Part shown: piece by piece, positions 33,494 to 41,168 of the stretch
Layout: every line of letters begins with the position of its first letter
Numbering within the stretch: the stretch's first letter is position 1
From: Bog-756 sp035949055
GTDB taxonomy: Bacteria > Actinomycetota > Acidimicrobiia > Acidimicrobiales > RAAP-2
Direction of reading: 5' to 3'
Assembly: GCA_035949055.1 (NCBI GenBank)
Contig: DASZIO010000050.1
Coordinates: forward strand, 1 to 64,000
DNA length: 64,000 nt
The notes under the pieces: model-generated
What the model saw: only the letters and a program-made list of their open reading frames with translations
Database searches by the model: none
What the model was told of the DNA's origin: nothing
Translations under genes and position numbers: made by a program

Positions 33494-34758
33494 GCCCATT
33501 CGAGGGATCGACCGTCGCCGAGGGGGATCCCGAGGGAGAGGATGTCGAGTCGTTCCGTCTACGGGCCCGGGCCTGGCTGGCCGAGAACATGCCTCGGTTG
33601 CCGGCCGGCTACACCAACGCCATGTTGATTCGCGAGGACGAGACGGGCGAGCGGGCCCGCCGCCTCCAGCGCACACTGTTCGAGGCCGGTTTCGCCGGCA
33701 TCTGCTTCCCCGTCGAGTACGGCGGGCAGGGCCTGTCCCGCGCCCACCAGCGGGCGTTCACCCGGGAGTCGCTGGAGTACCAGATGCCGACCCAATTCAA
33801 CGTGCCCACCTTCACCATCCTGGCGGCCACACTCCTCGACTATGGCACCGAGGAGCAGAAGGTCCGCCACATCCCGGCCATGCTGCGAGGTGACGAGCTC
33901 TGGGTGCAGTTCCTCTCCGAGCCGAGCGGCGGCTCGGACCTGGCGGGACTGGTGACCCGGGCGAGCCGGGACGGGGACGTCTTCATCCTCAACGGATCGA
34001 AGATCTGGAGCACGGGGGCGTTCCGCGCCGACTATGCCATGTGCCTGGCCCGTACCGACTGGCATGCTCCCAAGCACCGCGGGCTCACCATGTTCATCAT
34101 GAAGATCCACCAGCCGGGTGTCGAGATACAGCAGATCAACATGGTCAACCGCACGGCCGAGTTCTGCCAGGAGTTCTTCGACGACGTGCCGATCCCCGCG
34201 TCTGACGTGGTCGGGGAGGTCAATGACGGCTGGACGGTAGCCTCACGACTGCTCTTCCATGAACGCGACGCGGTGGGCGGAGGGTCCCCCTTCGCCAGCG
34301 GGGTGGCGGTCGTGGCCGCCGGGCACGGCGGCCAGCGTTCGGAGCTGCTCGAGCTGGCCGGGGAGACCGGCACGATAGGTGACCCGCGAGTCCGCCAGTT
34401 GGTGGCGGAGGATCGGGTCAATCAGCGGGTCCAGGGCCAGCTGGCCCAGCGGATCACCACCGGCATCCGGACCGGGGCGTTTCCGCCGCCGGCCGGTGCC
34501 ATGCCGCGGTTGCTCGCCGCCACCAACACCGAGCGCAACTTCGACATGGCCGTCGAGATCGCGGGTTCCGGGATCGGAGCGTGGACCCACGACAACGACT
34601 TCAACTGGGGGGAGGCCTATCTCAACCGCCAGGGGGGCAGCCTGGGTGGCGGCAGCACTGAGATGGCACGCAACATCATCAGTGAGCGAGTACTCGGAAT
34701 GCCGAGGGAATACGCCGCCGACCGCGACCGGCCCTTCGACGAGGTGCGGCACAACTAG
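33490..34758 (+). CDS. Acyl-CoA dehydrogenase, alpha-type FadE
   Basis: 422 residues; translationally coupled to the beta-type gene. QFLSEPSGGSDLAGLVTRAS near 139-158 is the flavin segment, NGSKIWSTGAFRADY follows near 170 and GGSLGGGSTEMARNIISERV is near 388-407. The MCAD Glu position is Gly. An alanine/glycine-rich loop (ASGVAVVAAGHGGQRSE) near 265-280 is longer than usual. It is the last gene of the P450-FadE-FadE operon and faces a convergent GGDEF gene 32 bp away. Confidence 0.88.
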   Translation: MSPFEGSTVAEGDPEGEDVESFRLRARAWLAENMPRLPAGYTNAMLIREDETGERARRLQRTLFEAGFAGICFPVEYGGQGLSRAHQRAFTRESLEYQMPTQFNVPTFTILAATLLDYGTEEQKVRHIPAMLRGDELWVQFLSEPSGGSDLAGLVTRASRDGDVFILNGSKIWSTGAFRADYAMCLARTDWHAPKHRGLTMFIMKIHQPGVEIQQINMVNRTAEFCQEFFDDVPIPASDVVGEVNDGWTVASRLLFHERDAVGGGSPFASGVAVVAAGHGGQRSELLELAGETGTIGDPRVRQLVAEDRVNQRVQGQLAQRITTGIRTGAFPPPAGAMPRLLAATNTERNFDMAVEIAGSGIGAWTHDNDFNWGEAYLNRQGGSLGGGSTEMARNIISERVLGMPREYAADRDRPFDEVRHN

Positions 34759-34790
34759 GGCTGGGACGGGCGGGAACCGGTCTGGTCGCG

Positions 34791-36062
34791 TCACCCGGAA
34801 TGGGCGAAGATCCCGACGGCCGACGACCCGGCCCGCTTGGCGTGGTACATGGCCTGGTCGGCCTGGGCCACGAGCTCGTCGGCATCGATGGCCTCGGCGC
34901 ACCAGGCGAGTCCGATGCTGGCCCGCAGCTCGATTGATCCCGTTCCGAGGTTCAGCTCGTCGGTCAGAGCCCGCTGGATGCGCGTGGCGATCTCCAGCGC
35001 GCTCCGTTCGCTGTCCACGCCGGGGCACACGACGAGGAACTCGTCACCGCCGAACCGACCAACTTGGTCGTCGTCGCGGACGGCTCCCTGGAGCCGGTCC
35101 GCGGCCAGCTTGAGCACGTAGTCGCCCACAGTGTGACCGAAGGCGTCGTTGACCTCCTTGAAGCGACACAGGTCGACGAAGATGACGCCGGTGCCCGTGT
35201 GACCGCTCTGACGCCGGTCGACACCCGAGGCCAGGGCGTCGAGGATGGCTGCCCGGTTGAGACACGAAGTCAGCTCGTCGGTGTTGGCGCGCTGTTCGAG
35301 CTGGCGTCGCAGGTGGACCTGTTCGGTGACGTCGGAGACGCACCCGACCGCTCCGGTGACGTTGCCGACTGCGTCGGTCAAGGGCTGCATGCTGAGCATG
35401 CAGACGTGCTCTTCTGCGGGTTCTTCGAAGAAGCGGACGAATCGGAGCTCGATGTCGTCGACTCCCTGGCCTGCCAGTACCTGGTCGACGGCCCGGGTCA
35501 GGATGCGTTTGTCCTCGCCGTCCACGAGCGAGAACTCCGCGTCGATGGTGGACGACGCCTCGTGGCCGAGGATCGAGTGCAATCGGTCATTGGTGAACGT
35601 TATGTTCCTGCCCCCGTCGATCTGGAACATCCCGATCGGCATGGCCTCCGACAGGCGGCCCAGTAGCTCCTCCCGGTCCCGGAGCTCATCGGCCAGACTG
35701 ATCCCGTCGACGCTGGCGCTCCGCATGGTGGTCAGCACGACGGGGGAGACCGGGTCGTCCAACCGGCTCACGTTGACGCACTCGATCCACTTCCAGTCGC
35801 CTTCCCTGGTCCGATAGCGACCCTGCCACGTGTGCGGCTCGCCGGGAGCCTCGATCATCTGGAACCAGGCGGCGATGGCACCGCTCTGGTCATCGGGATG
35901 GATGAACTCGGTGGAGGGCCGGCCGATCAACTGGTCGGCTGACCACCCGAGCACGTCGGTCATCTCGGGGCCGACGGAAATGATGAGCGCGGCCTCGTCC
36001 CGGGTGACGACGACCGACACCTCGTCGTCAGCTACCGCCGGCCGCCTGTCCTCGCTGGTCAC
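34791..36062 (-). CDS. PAS-PAS-GGDEF diguanylate cyclase
   Basis: Predicted to make cyclic di-GMP from GTP (423 residues). Residues of about 15-130 and 135-255 are two PAS domains (LGWSADQLIGRPSTEFIHPDD and GMFQIDGGRNITFTNDRL are typical), and 260-423 is a GGDEF domain. The active-site motif RFGGDEFLV is near 336-344. RDDD ten residues before it fits the RxxD inhibitory site, so product feedback is expected. No EAL domain, no membrane segment: a cytosolic sensor, perhaps of redox state or small ligands. GTG start at 36062, with GAGA just before it. Its place inside catabolic genes may be chance. Confidence 0.9.
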   Translation of the reverse strand: MTSEDRRPAVADDEVSVVVTRDEAALIISVGPEMTDVLGWSADQLIGRPSTEFIHPDDQSGAIAAWFQMIEAPGEPHTWQGRYRTREGDWKWIECVNVSRLDDPVSPVVLTTMRSASVDGISLADELRDREELLGRLSEAMPIGMFQIDGGRNITFTNDRLHSILGHEASSTIDAEFSLVDGEDKRILTRAVDQVLAGQGVDDIELRFVRFFEEPAEEHVCMLSMQPLTDAVGNVTGAVGCVSDVTEQVHLRRQLEQRANTDELTSCLNRAAILDALASGVDRRQSGHTGTGVIFVDLCRFKEVNDAFGHTVGDYVLKLAADRLQGAVRDDDQVGRFGGDEFLVVCPGVDSERSALEIATRIQRALTDELNLGTGSIELRASIGLAWCAEAIDADELVAQADQAMYHAKRAGSSAVGIFAHSG

Positions 36063-36189
36063 TCATTCTCTATCGTGCCGTTCCGGCTGGAGCCTGAGTC
36101 TTCCGGGGCGGCGGCCCCGACGCCGATCTTCCAACGGCTGACCCGGAGGTCCGGCGACTTGCACCCCGGTTGACCAGGGCTCTTGTGCT

Positions 36190-36711
36190 CTACCTGCGCC
36201 TACTGGGCGTCGGCGGCCCGGCCGGTTCGGCCAGGGCCGACTGCATCTTGGCGGCCAGCGCCTCGAAATTGGGGTACGGGTTGGCCGGCCCCATGGCGTC
36301 GATGGTGGGTTTCCACATCTCCCAACGCTCGACCAGGGTCCGACCCAGCATGAGCTCGATCAGGCCGAAGTCCATCGCCCCCTGCTGTTCGAAGGCAGCC
36401 AGTTGCTCGAAGAAGTCGAGCTCGCGGTAGATGACGTAGGTCTCGACCGCGTTGGCGGCGCGGTATCGCCGGAAGGCGTCGCTGAGCTCCCATCGGTCCT
36501 CGAACTGATCCACCAGGCGCCGAGTCTCCACCAGGGCATCCTCGTCCCACCGACGGAAGAAGTCTGCAGCCATGTGGGCTTGGCGCGTCTTGCGTTCCTC
36601 ACGCACTTGTTGGCCGGCGAACAGCGCGGCGCCGATGGCACCGAGGAGGCCCAATGCCCCGACGGCGGTGGCGATGGCTGTTACCTGTTCGGCCCAGTTG
36701 GGTTCCGCCAT
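36190..36711 (-). CDS. Small membrane-anchored protein of unknown function
   Basis: 173 residues. One hydrophobic segment (about 11-33, AIATAVGALGLLGAIGAALFAG) is followed by a charged helical soluble part with many Trp, Arg and Glu residues (ADFFRRWDEDALVETRRLVDQF). The shape, an N-terminal helix then a helical domain with F-x3-W, resembles DUF4760-type proteins, but I cannot confirm that. ATG at 36711 with AAGG 9 bases upstream. A promoter TAGGAT is at 36751-36756. Role unknown. Confidence 0.7.
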   Translation of the reverse strand: MAEPNWAEQVTAIATAVGALGLLGAIGAALFAGQQVREERKTRQAHMAADFFRRWDEDALVETRRLVDQFEDRWELSDAFRRYRAANAVETYVIYRELDFFEQLAAFEQQGAMDFGLIELMLGRTLVERWEMWKPTIDAMGPANPYPNFEALAAKMQSALAEPAGPPTPSRRR

Positions 36712-36750
36712 GTCGATGGTGGCCTTGGTCGCTGCCGATCCTGGTCGATG

Positions 36751-36756
36751 ATCCTA
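36751..36756 (-). promoter_or_regulatory. Candidate -10 box (TAGGAT) for the small membrane protein
   Basis: TAGGAT on the minus strand, transcript start near 36744, leader of about 33 nt. Confidence 0.35.
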
Positions 36757-36856
36757 CGTCGAGGCCACCTCGCTCAGGACAGGACGACGATGCCGCTCGG
36801 AACGGCCTACCACCGCCACGGCACCGGCCCGCTGACCCAACCGGTGCCGATGCATC

Positions 36857-38059
36857 TCAGGCGGCGGCGTCGAACCCCATCAGATGGCCGAGGTTGCCAC
36901 CCATGATCTTCCGTACCGCGTCGTCGGGCAGGTTGGAGAGCTCGTCGACGAAGCTCAACGGGTCGGCCAGCCCTTCGGGATGCGGAAAGTCCGAACCGAA
37001 CAGCACCCGATCGGCACCGAGGATGCCCACGAGTCCGATCGGATCCTCTTCGTGGAAGGGGTGCACGTAGATGTTGCGCTTGAACACGTCCACCGGGTCC
37101 TCGTCGAACGATTTGGGTGCGGCGTGGTAGGCGGCGGCCAAGTGCTCGAGGATGGGGCGCACCCAGTTGCTGCCGTTCTCCACGGGAGCGAAGCGCAGGT
37201 CGGGGAACCGGCTGCAGAGGCCGTGCCCGATCAGAGATGCGATCGTGTCCATGATGGGCCGTCCCTGGTGGCCGACGATGGCCATGAAGCCGGAGCCCCC
37301 CTTGAACGGCGTCATCTCTCCGTGGCGGTTGCCCTCCCATTCGTCGAAGTAGCGCTGATAGCCGCTGTCGGAGGCGTGCATGCCGACCGGGATCCTCGCA
37401 TGGTCGACCACCGTCCAGAAGGGGTCGAACTCAGGGAGGGCAAAGGAACGGGGGCCGAAGTAGCCGTACACGGGGGCCGGGCGGATGAGGACGATCTTCG
37501 CGCCGCGCTCGAGCACCCACTCGAGCTCGGCGATGGCTTGGTCCACGATGCCGAGATGGATGACCGGAGTTGGGAAGATCCGGTTCTCGTAGTTGAACGT
37601 CCAATGTTCGTGCATCCACTGGTTGAGGGCGTGGACAACAGCATGGACGGCGTCGGGCTCGCCCCGGAGCCGCTCCTCGAGCAGGCTGGCCAGAGTCGGC
37701 CACATGAGGGCGCGGTCGATGCCCTGCTCGTCCATCAGCTTGAGCCGGGGCTCGGGGGCCATGAAGGCCGGAAGCGACCGGATCGGCTTGCCCATGATCT
37801 CGCGACGCGACTTCCCGTCCGGGTTCCCGATCTTGAAATACTCCTCCTGAGCGCCGGGAGCGGCGACCACCTCGAAGGTCGGGTTGGGGATGTAGTTGCT
37901 GATCAGGCCGTTCACCGCGATCTTGGTGCGCCCGTCGACCTCGACGAAGCGGATGAGCCCGTCGTACTCGCGCGGCAGGAACTTGATGAACGCGTCAGTG
38001 GTCTCGTACATGTGGTTGTCGGCATCGAAGACCGGAAAATCCAACGCTCGGGGGGACAT
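36857..38059 (-). CDS. Amidohydrolase family protein (amidohydrolase 2 / ACMSD-like fold)
   Basis: 400 residues, metal-dependent TIM-barrel enzyme. N-terminal metal motif FDADNHMYETTDAF near 9-22 and C-terminal LFGSDFPHPEG near 357, which supplies the metal-bound Asp. HPFHEEDP and GMHASDSGYQ contribute likely substrate or metal histidines. It differs from the amidohydrolase at 8162 in sequence but shares layout. ATG at 38059, after AAAGGCG; a candidate promoter (TAGCAT) about 100 bp upstream gives a leader of some 90 nt. Transcribed divergently from the ferredoxin. Substrate unknown; decarboxylation or hydrolysis of a ring-cleavage product is possible. Confidence 0.86.
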   Translation of the reverse strand: MSPRALDFPVFDADNHMYETTDAFIKFLPREYDGLIRFVEVDGRTKIAVNGLISNYIPNPTFEVVAAPGAQEEYFKIGNPDGKSRREIMGKPIRSLPAFMAPEPRLKLMDEQGIDRALMWPTLASLLEERLRGEPDAVHAVVHALNQWMHEHWTFNYENRIFPTPVIHLGIVDQAIAELEWVLERGAKIVLIRPAPVYGYFGPRSFALPEFDPFWTVVDHARIPVGMHASDSGYQRYFDEWEGNRHGEMTPFKGGSGFMAIVGHQGRPIMDTIASLIGHGLCSRFPDLRFAPVENGSNWVRPILEHLAAAYHAAPKSFDEDPVDVFKRNIYVHPFHEEDPIGLVGILGADRVLFGSDFPHPEGLADPLSFVDELSNLPDDAVRKIMGGNLGHLMGFDAAA

Positions 38060-38155
38060 CGCCACGCCTTTCTCTCTCCGGTGCACCCCCGGTTCCCACA
38101 GCCAGACGGCGGGTGGCGCAACGGCATTCCCGGCAGTTCACGGAACCTGCGCCCA

Positions 38156-38161
38156 ATGCTA
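38156..38161 (-). promoter_or_regulatory. Candidate -10 box (TAGCAT) for the second amidohydrolase
   Basis: TAGCAT on the minus strand about 97 bp upstream of the ATG at 38059; start of transcription near 38149. Confidence 0.35.
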
Positions 38162-38244
38162 GCAGCGCGGCAGGAGCCAGCGGAAACGGCATTTTCGGGC
38201 CTGTGGCCTGGGCCGGGGCAGTCGCCCCGGTGCCACTCGTTCAG

Positions 38245-38250
38245 TATGCT
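38245..38250 (+). promoter_or_regulatory. Leaderless -10 box (TATGCT) for the ferredoxin
   Basis: TATGCT, 7 bases before the GTG at 38258. It also contains the ATG of a possible earlier start (38246), which is therefore unlikely to be transcribed. Confidence 0.6.
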
Positions 38251-38257
38251 CGCCTGT

Positions 38258-38449
38258 GTGAGGGTGGTTGTCGACCGGGGTCGCTGCGAGTCGAACGCGC
38301 TCTGCATGGCCGCCGCGCCCGAGGTGTTCGAGGTGCGCGACGACGACCAGCTCTACGTGCTCGACGAGGAGCCCGGCGAGGAGCTCAGGTCCAAGGTGGA
38401 ACAGGCCGTGCGCTCGTGCCCGAAGGTCGCGCTCAGCATCGTCGACTGA
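38258..38449 (+). CDS. Ferredoxin, single [3Fe-4S] cluster type
   Basis: 63 residues. Cluster ligands C10, C16 and C54 (RCESNALC, then SCPK) leave one Cys of the 4Fe pattern replaced (Ala at the second position), the form used by P450 redox-partner ferredoxins. The GTG at 38258 is chosen over an ATG four codons earlier because it sits 7 bases after a -10 box and gives the usual MRVVVDRGRC start. It is not beside a P450 here; the P450s at 31143 and 61014 or the Rieske oxygenase at 51453 are possible clients. A strong hairpin follows. A second ferredoxin of the same length is at 53587. Confidence 0.9.
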   Translation: MRVVVDRGRCESNALCMAAAPEVFEVRDDDQLYVLDEEPGEELRSKVEQAVRSCPKVALSIVD

Positions 38450-38460
38450 GCCATCGGGTC

Positions 38461-38504
38461 CGCCCCGCGCCCGCCCCGCGCCCGCCCCGCGCCCGCCCCG
38501 CGCC
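38461..38504. repeat. Four exact 11-bp tandem repeats
   Basis: CGCCCCGCGCC is repeated four times without a gap just after the ferredoxin gene. The last copy forms the left arm of the terminator-like hairpin. Likely to vary in copy number between strains. Confidence 0.85.
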
Positions 38505-38522
38505 CGTGTGTGGGCGCGGGGC
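38495..38522 (+). terminator. Strong GC hairpin after the ferredoxin gene
   Basis: Perfect 11-bp stem (GCCCCGCGCCC with GGGCGCGGGGC) and a 6-base loop, 46 bp after the ferredoxin stop. No U-tract follows. It should end the short ferredoxin transcript. Confidence 0.6.
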
Positions 38523-38598
38523 CATACCGAGCCCGTCCCGAGCCGGACGGCGCTGCAGTGGCGGGCGGACGCCCGGGGGAAGCGCTGCCACGACGCGG

Positions 38599-38604
38599 TA
38601 CCGT
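38599..38604 (+). promoter_or_regulatory. -10 box (TACCGT) ahead of the long plus-strand run
   Basis: TACCGT, 7 bases before a GTG at 38612 and 34 bases before the crotonase ATG. It is the likely start of the operon 38638-43877. Confidence 0.5.
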
Positions 38605-38611
38605 GGCCACC

Positions 38612-38641
38612 GTGAACGGAGAAGAGGAGACCCGGAGATGA
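38612..38641 (+). CDS. Possible leaderless 9-residue leader peptide
   Basis: GTG at the expected first transcribed base opens a 9-codon frame (MNGEEETRR) whose TGA overlaps the crotonase ATG (ATGA). The frame also covers the GAGGAG ribosome site of the crotonase. May serve translational coupling; could be accidental. Confidence 0.25.
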   Translation: MNGEEETRR

Positions 38642-39555
38642 GCGACTACAAGTTCGTCACGTACGAGGAGCTGGACGGCGGAGAGGTGGTGCGCATCCTG
38701 CTCAACCGTCCCGAGACGCGGAATGCCCAGAGCCGGGGCCTGCTGGTCGACCTGGACGACGCTTTCATCCGCGCCGAGGAAGACGACAAGGTGCGGGTCG
38801 TCATCCTCGGCGGTGTCGGGCCGCTGTTCTCCTCGGGCCACGACCTGGGCTCGAAGGAGGCCCGGGCCGAGGGCGAGCCCGGTCCCGGCCAGCACCGCAC
38901 GACCACCATCAACGGCGCCACCCGCAAGGGCACCGAGTCCCTCATGCTCCAGGAATGGCACTACTACTTCCAGAACACCCTGCGGTGGCGCAACCTGCGC
39001 AAGATCACCGTCGCCCAGGTGCACGGCCCGGTGTACTCGGCCGGGCTCATGCTCATGTGGGCCTGTGATCTGATCGTGGCCGCAGACAACGTGCTCTTCG
39101 CCGACGTGGTGGGCACCCGCCTGGGCATGTGTGGCATGGAGTACTTCGGCCACCCGTGGGAGTTCGGGCCCCGGCGCACCAAGGAGCTCATGCTGACCGG
39201 CGACGCCATCGACGTACAGGAGGCACACCGTCTGGGGATGGTGTCCAAGGTGTTCCCGGCTGACGAGCTCGGCGAGCGCACACTCGAGTACGCCCGCCGT
39301 ATCGCCCGTGTCCCGACCATGACGGCGCTCATGATCAAGGAATCGGTGAACCAGACCGTGGACAACATGGGCTTCTACAACTCGCTCCAGTCCTGCTTCA
39401 CCCTCCACGAGCTCAACCACGCCCACTGGGCCGGGATCCATGAGAGCAAGTACCCGGTGGCCGAGCCGGCGGACGGCATCCCGAGCTGGCGCGAGGCGCC
39501 CCCGGTCCGGTTGGCCGTGCCCGACGTGGTGGAGGGTCCCGTCCCGACCTCGTGA
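38638..39555 (+). CDS. Enoyl-CoA hydratase/isomerase family protein lacking the crotonase glutamates
   Basis: 305 residues, crotonase fold. The oxyanion region VHGPVYSAGLMLMWACD near 126-142 has Met where crotonase has E144, and LFADVVGTRLG near 152 has Val where it has E164. Hydratase activity of the usual kind is therefore unlikely; isomerase, C-C lyase or another thioester reaction is possible. A C-terminal extension of about 40 residues follows the usual end. GAGGAG precedes the ATG. Its stop overlaps the GTG of the acyl-CoA synthetase (GTGA). First gene of a run of tightly spaced genes to 43877. Confidence 0.86.
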   Translation: MSDYKFVTYEELDGGEVVRILLNRPETRNAQSRGLLVDLDDAFIRAEEDDKVRVVILGGVGPLFSSGHDLGSKEARAEGEPGPGQHRTTTINGATRKGTESLMLQEWHYYFQNTLRWRNLRKITVAQVHGPVYSAGLMLMWACDLIVAADNVLFADVVGTRLGMCGMEYFGHPWEFGPRRTKELMLTGDAIDVQEAHRLGMVSKVFPADELGERTLEYARRIARVPTMTALMIKESVNQTVDNMGFYNSLQSCFTLHELNHAHWAGIHESKYPVAEPADGIPSWREAPPVRLAVPDVVEGPVPTS

Positions 39556-41168
39556 CCCTGCGACCGACTTACCGCCAGGCCGGCGCGACCCGGTATCTGC
39601 GACCCGGCGGGGCCTGGGACGTTCCCACCCTCGACCGGCTGCTGACGGGTGAGCGCTCCACATCGCGCCCGGCGGTGGTCGACGGGGACGTCAAGCTCGA
39701 TGCGGCCTCGCTGGAGCGGGTGGTCGGTGCGGTGGCCGGCAGTCTCAGGTCGATCGGGGTGGGCCGCGGGGATGTCGTGGCGTGGCAGCTCCCCAACTGG
39801 TGGGAGGCGCTGGTCCTGTTCCGAGGGGCCTGGCGCTGCGGTGCGATCGCCGCACCCATCCATCATCAGGTGGGCCCGGCCGAGGTGGGGCGCATGGTCG
39901 ACTTCCTCCAGCCGGCGGTGAGCCTGGCCGGCGACGGCATGCCCCTCGGTGACCTCGCACCGAGCATCTCGGTACGCGGGGCCGACCCCGGCTTCGACGG
40001 ATTGCTCGACAGCCGACCCGTGGAGTCCGGGCGGGCCCGAGGGGTGGACCTGGCCGTCGTCCTGTTCACCACCGGCTCGACCGGCGAACCCAAGGCCGTA
40101 CTGCACACCCATCGCGGTCTGGCCTACAAGGCCCGCTCCATGATCCGGGCCCACGGGCTCTCCCCGCGGGACACGGCCCTGATGCCCTCGCCCATGGCCC
40201 ATGTCTCGGGCCTGCTGAACGGCGTACTCGTGCCGGGCGCCGCGTCCATGCCGGTGGTGCTGATGGATAAATGGGATCCCGAGCTCGGTGTCCGGCTGGT
40301 CGGCCAGCACGCCGTCTCGTTCATGATCGGCCCGCCCACACTGTTCCTCGGCATGATGGCCGTGCCGGGCATGGGGTCCTCGACTTGCAGCCTCCGGGTC
40401 GTGTCGTGCGGTGGCATGGGTGTGACGCCGGAGTTCGTCGATGATGCCCGCCGCCAGCTCGGAGCCACCGTGAAACGGACCTACGGGTCGACGGAGGCCC
40501 CGACCGTCACCACCTGCACGACGACCGACAATCCGGACAAGGCGCGTGACACCGACGGACGGTCGGTGGGCGATGCGGTCATCAAGGTGGTCGAGCCGGG
40601 GACGACTCGGCGGGTCCGGCCGGGGGAGCGGGGCGAGGTCCTGCTCCGGGGGCCGGAGCTCTTCGTCGGCTATGGCCGTTCCGGCCAGACCGCCGAGGCC
40701 GTCCGCCGGGGCTGGTTCGCCACCGGGGATCTCGGGACGCTGGACGAAGCGGGCTGGTTGACCATCGTCGGCCGCTGCCGGGACGTGATCATCCGAGCCG
40801 GCGAGAACATCGCCTCGGCCGAGGTGGAGCGGCTCCTCGAGTTGCACCCGGGCGTGCGCCAGGCCGTGGTGGTGGGGTGCCCCGACGAACGACTCGGTGA
40901 GCGCGTAGCCGCCTTCGTGGTGGGTGACGGCGGGCTCGACGTGGAAGAATGCCGGCGCTGGTTCTCGTCGAACGGTGTGGCCCGGTTCAAGACGCCCGAA
41001 CTGGTGGTCCACGTCGAGGAGATCCCGCTGCTGGGCATCGGCAAACCTGATCGCGCCACCTTGCGCGACCGGGCCCTGCGGGTGGCCGGGGGGCAGCTGG
41101 CCCAGGACCGAGAGCCGGTGGGGACGGTCGCGACGGGAACGAGACTGGGTCGAGGAGGGAAGCACTGA
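39552..41168 (+). CDS. Acyl-CoA synthetase
   Basis: 538 residues, adenylate-forming enzyme. VVLFTTGSTGEPKAVLHTH near 172-190 is the P-loop-like motif with Thr-Gly-Ser-Thr in place of the more usual Ser-Gly-Thr-Thr. YGSTEAP is near 313 and TGDLGTLDEAGWLTIVGR near 394. The C-terminal lysine is in LLGIGKPDR near 495. The GTG start overlaps the crotonase stop and its own TGA overlaps the next ATG (TGATG), so translation is coupled through three genes. Probably activates an acid that the HMGS-like protein and thiolase then handle. Confidence 0.87.
   Translation: MTLRPTYRQAGATRYLRPGGAWDVPTLDRLLTGERSTSRPAVVDGDVKLDAASLERVVGAVAGSLRSIGVGRGDVVAWQLPNWWEALVLFRGAWRCGAIAAPIHHQVGPAEVGRMVDFLQPAVSLAGDGMPLGDLAPSISVRGADPGFDGLLDSRPVESGRARGVDLAVVLFTTGSTGEPKAVLHTHRGLAYKARSMIRAHGLSPRDTALMPSPMAHVSGLLNGVLVPGAASMPVVLMDKWDPELGVRLVGQHAVSFMIGPPTLFLGMMAVPGMGSSTCSLRVVSCGGMGVTPEFVDDARRQLGATVKRTYGSTEAPTVTTCTTTDNPDKARDTDGRSVGDAVIKVVEPGTTRRVRPGERGEVLLRGPELFVGYGRSGQTAEAVRRGWFATGDLGTLDEAGWLTIVGRCRDVIIRAGENIASAEVERLLELHPGVRQAVVVGCPDERLGERVAAFVVGDGGLDVEECRRWFSSNGVARFKTPELVVHVEEIPLLGIGKPDRATLRDRALRVAGGQLAQDREPVGTVATGTRLGRGGKH

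Noticed and set aside
38461..38522. CRISPR array
   Set aside because: The 11-bp units are contiguous, have no spacers, and no cas gene is near. Treated as tandem repeat and terminator.
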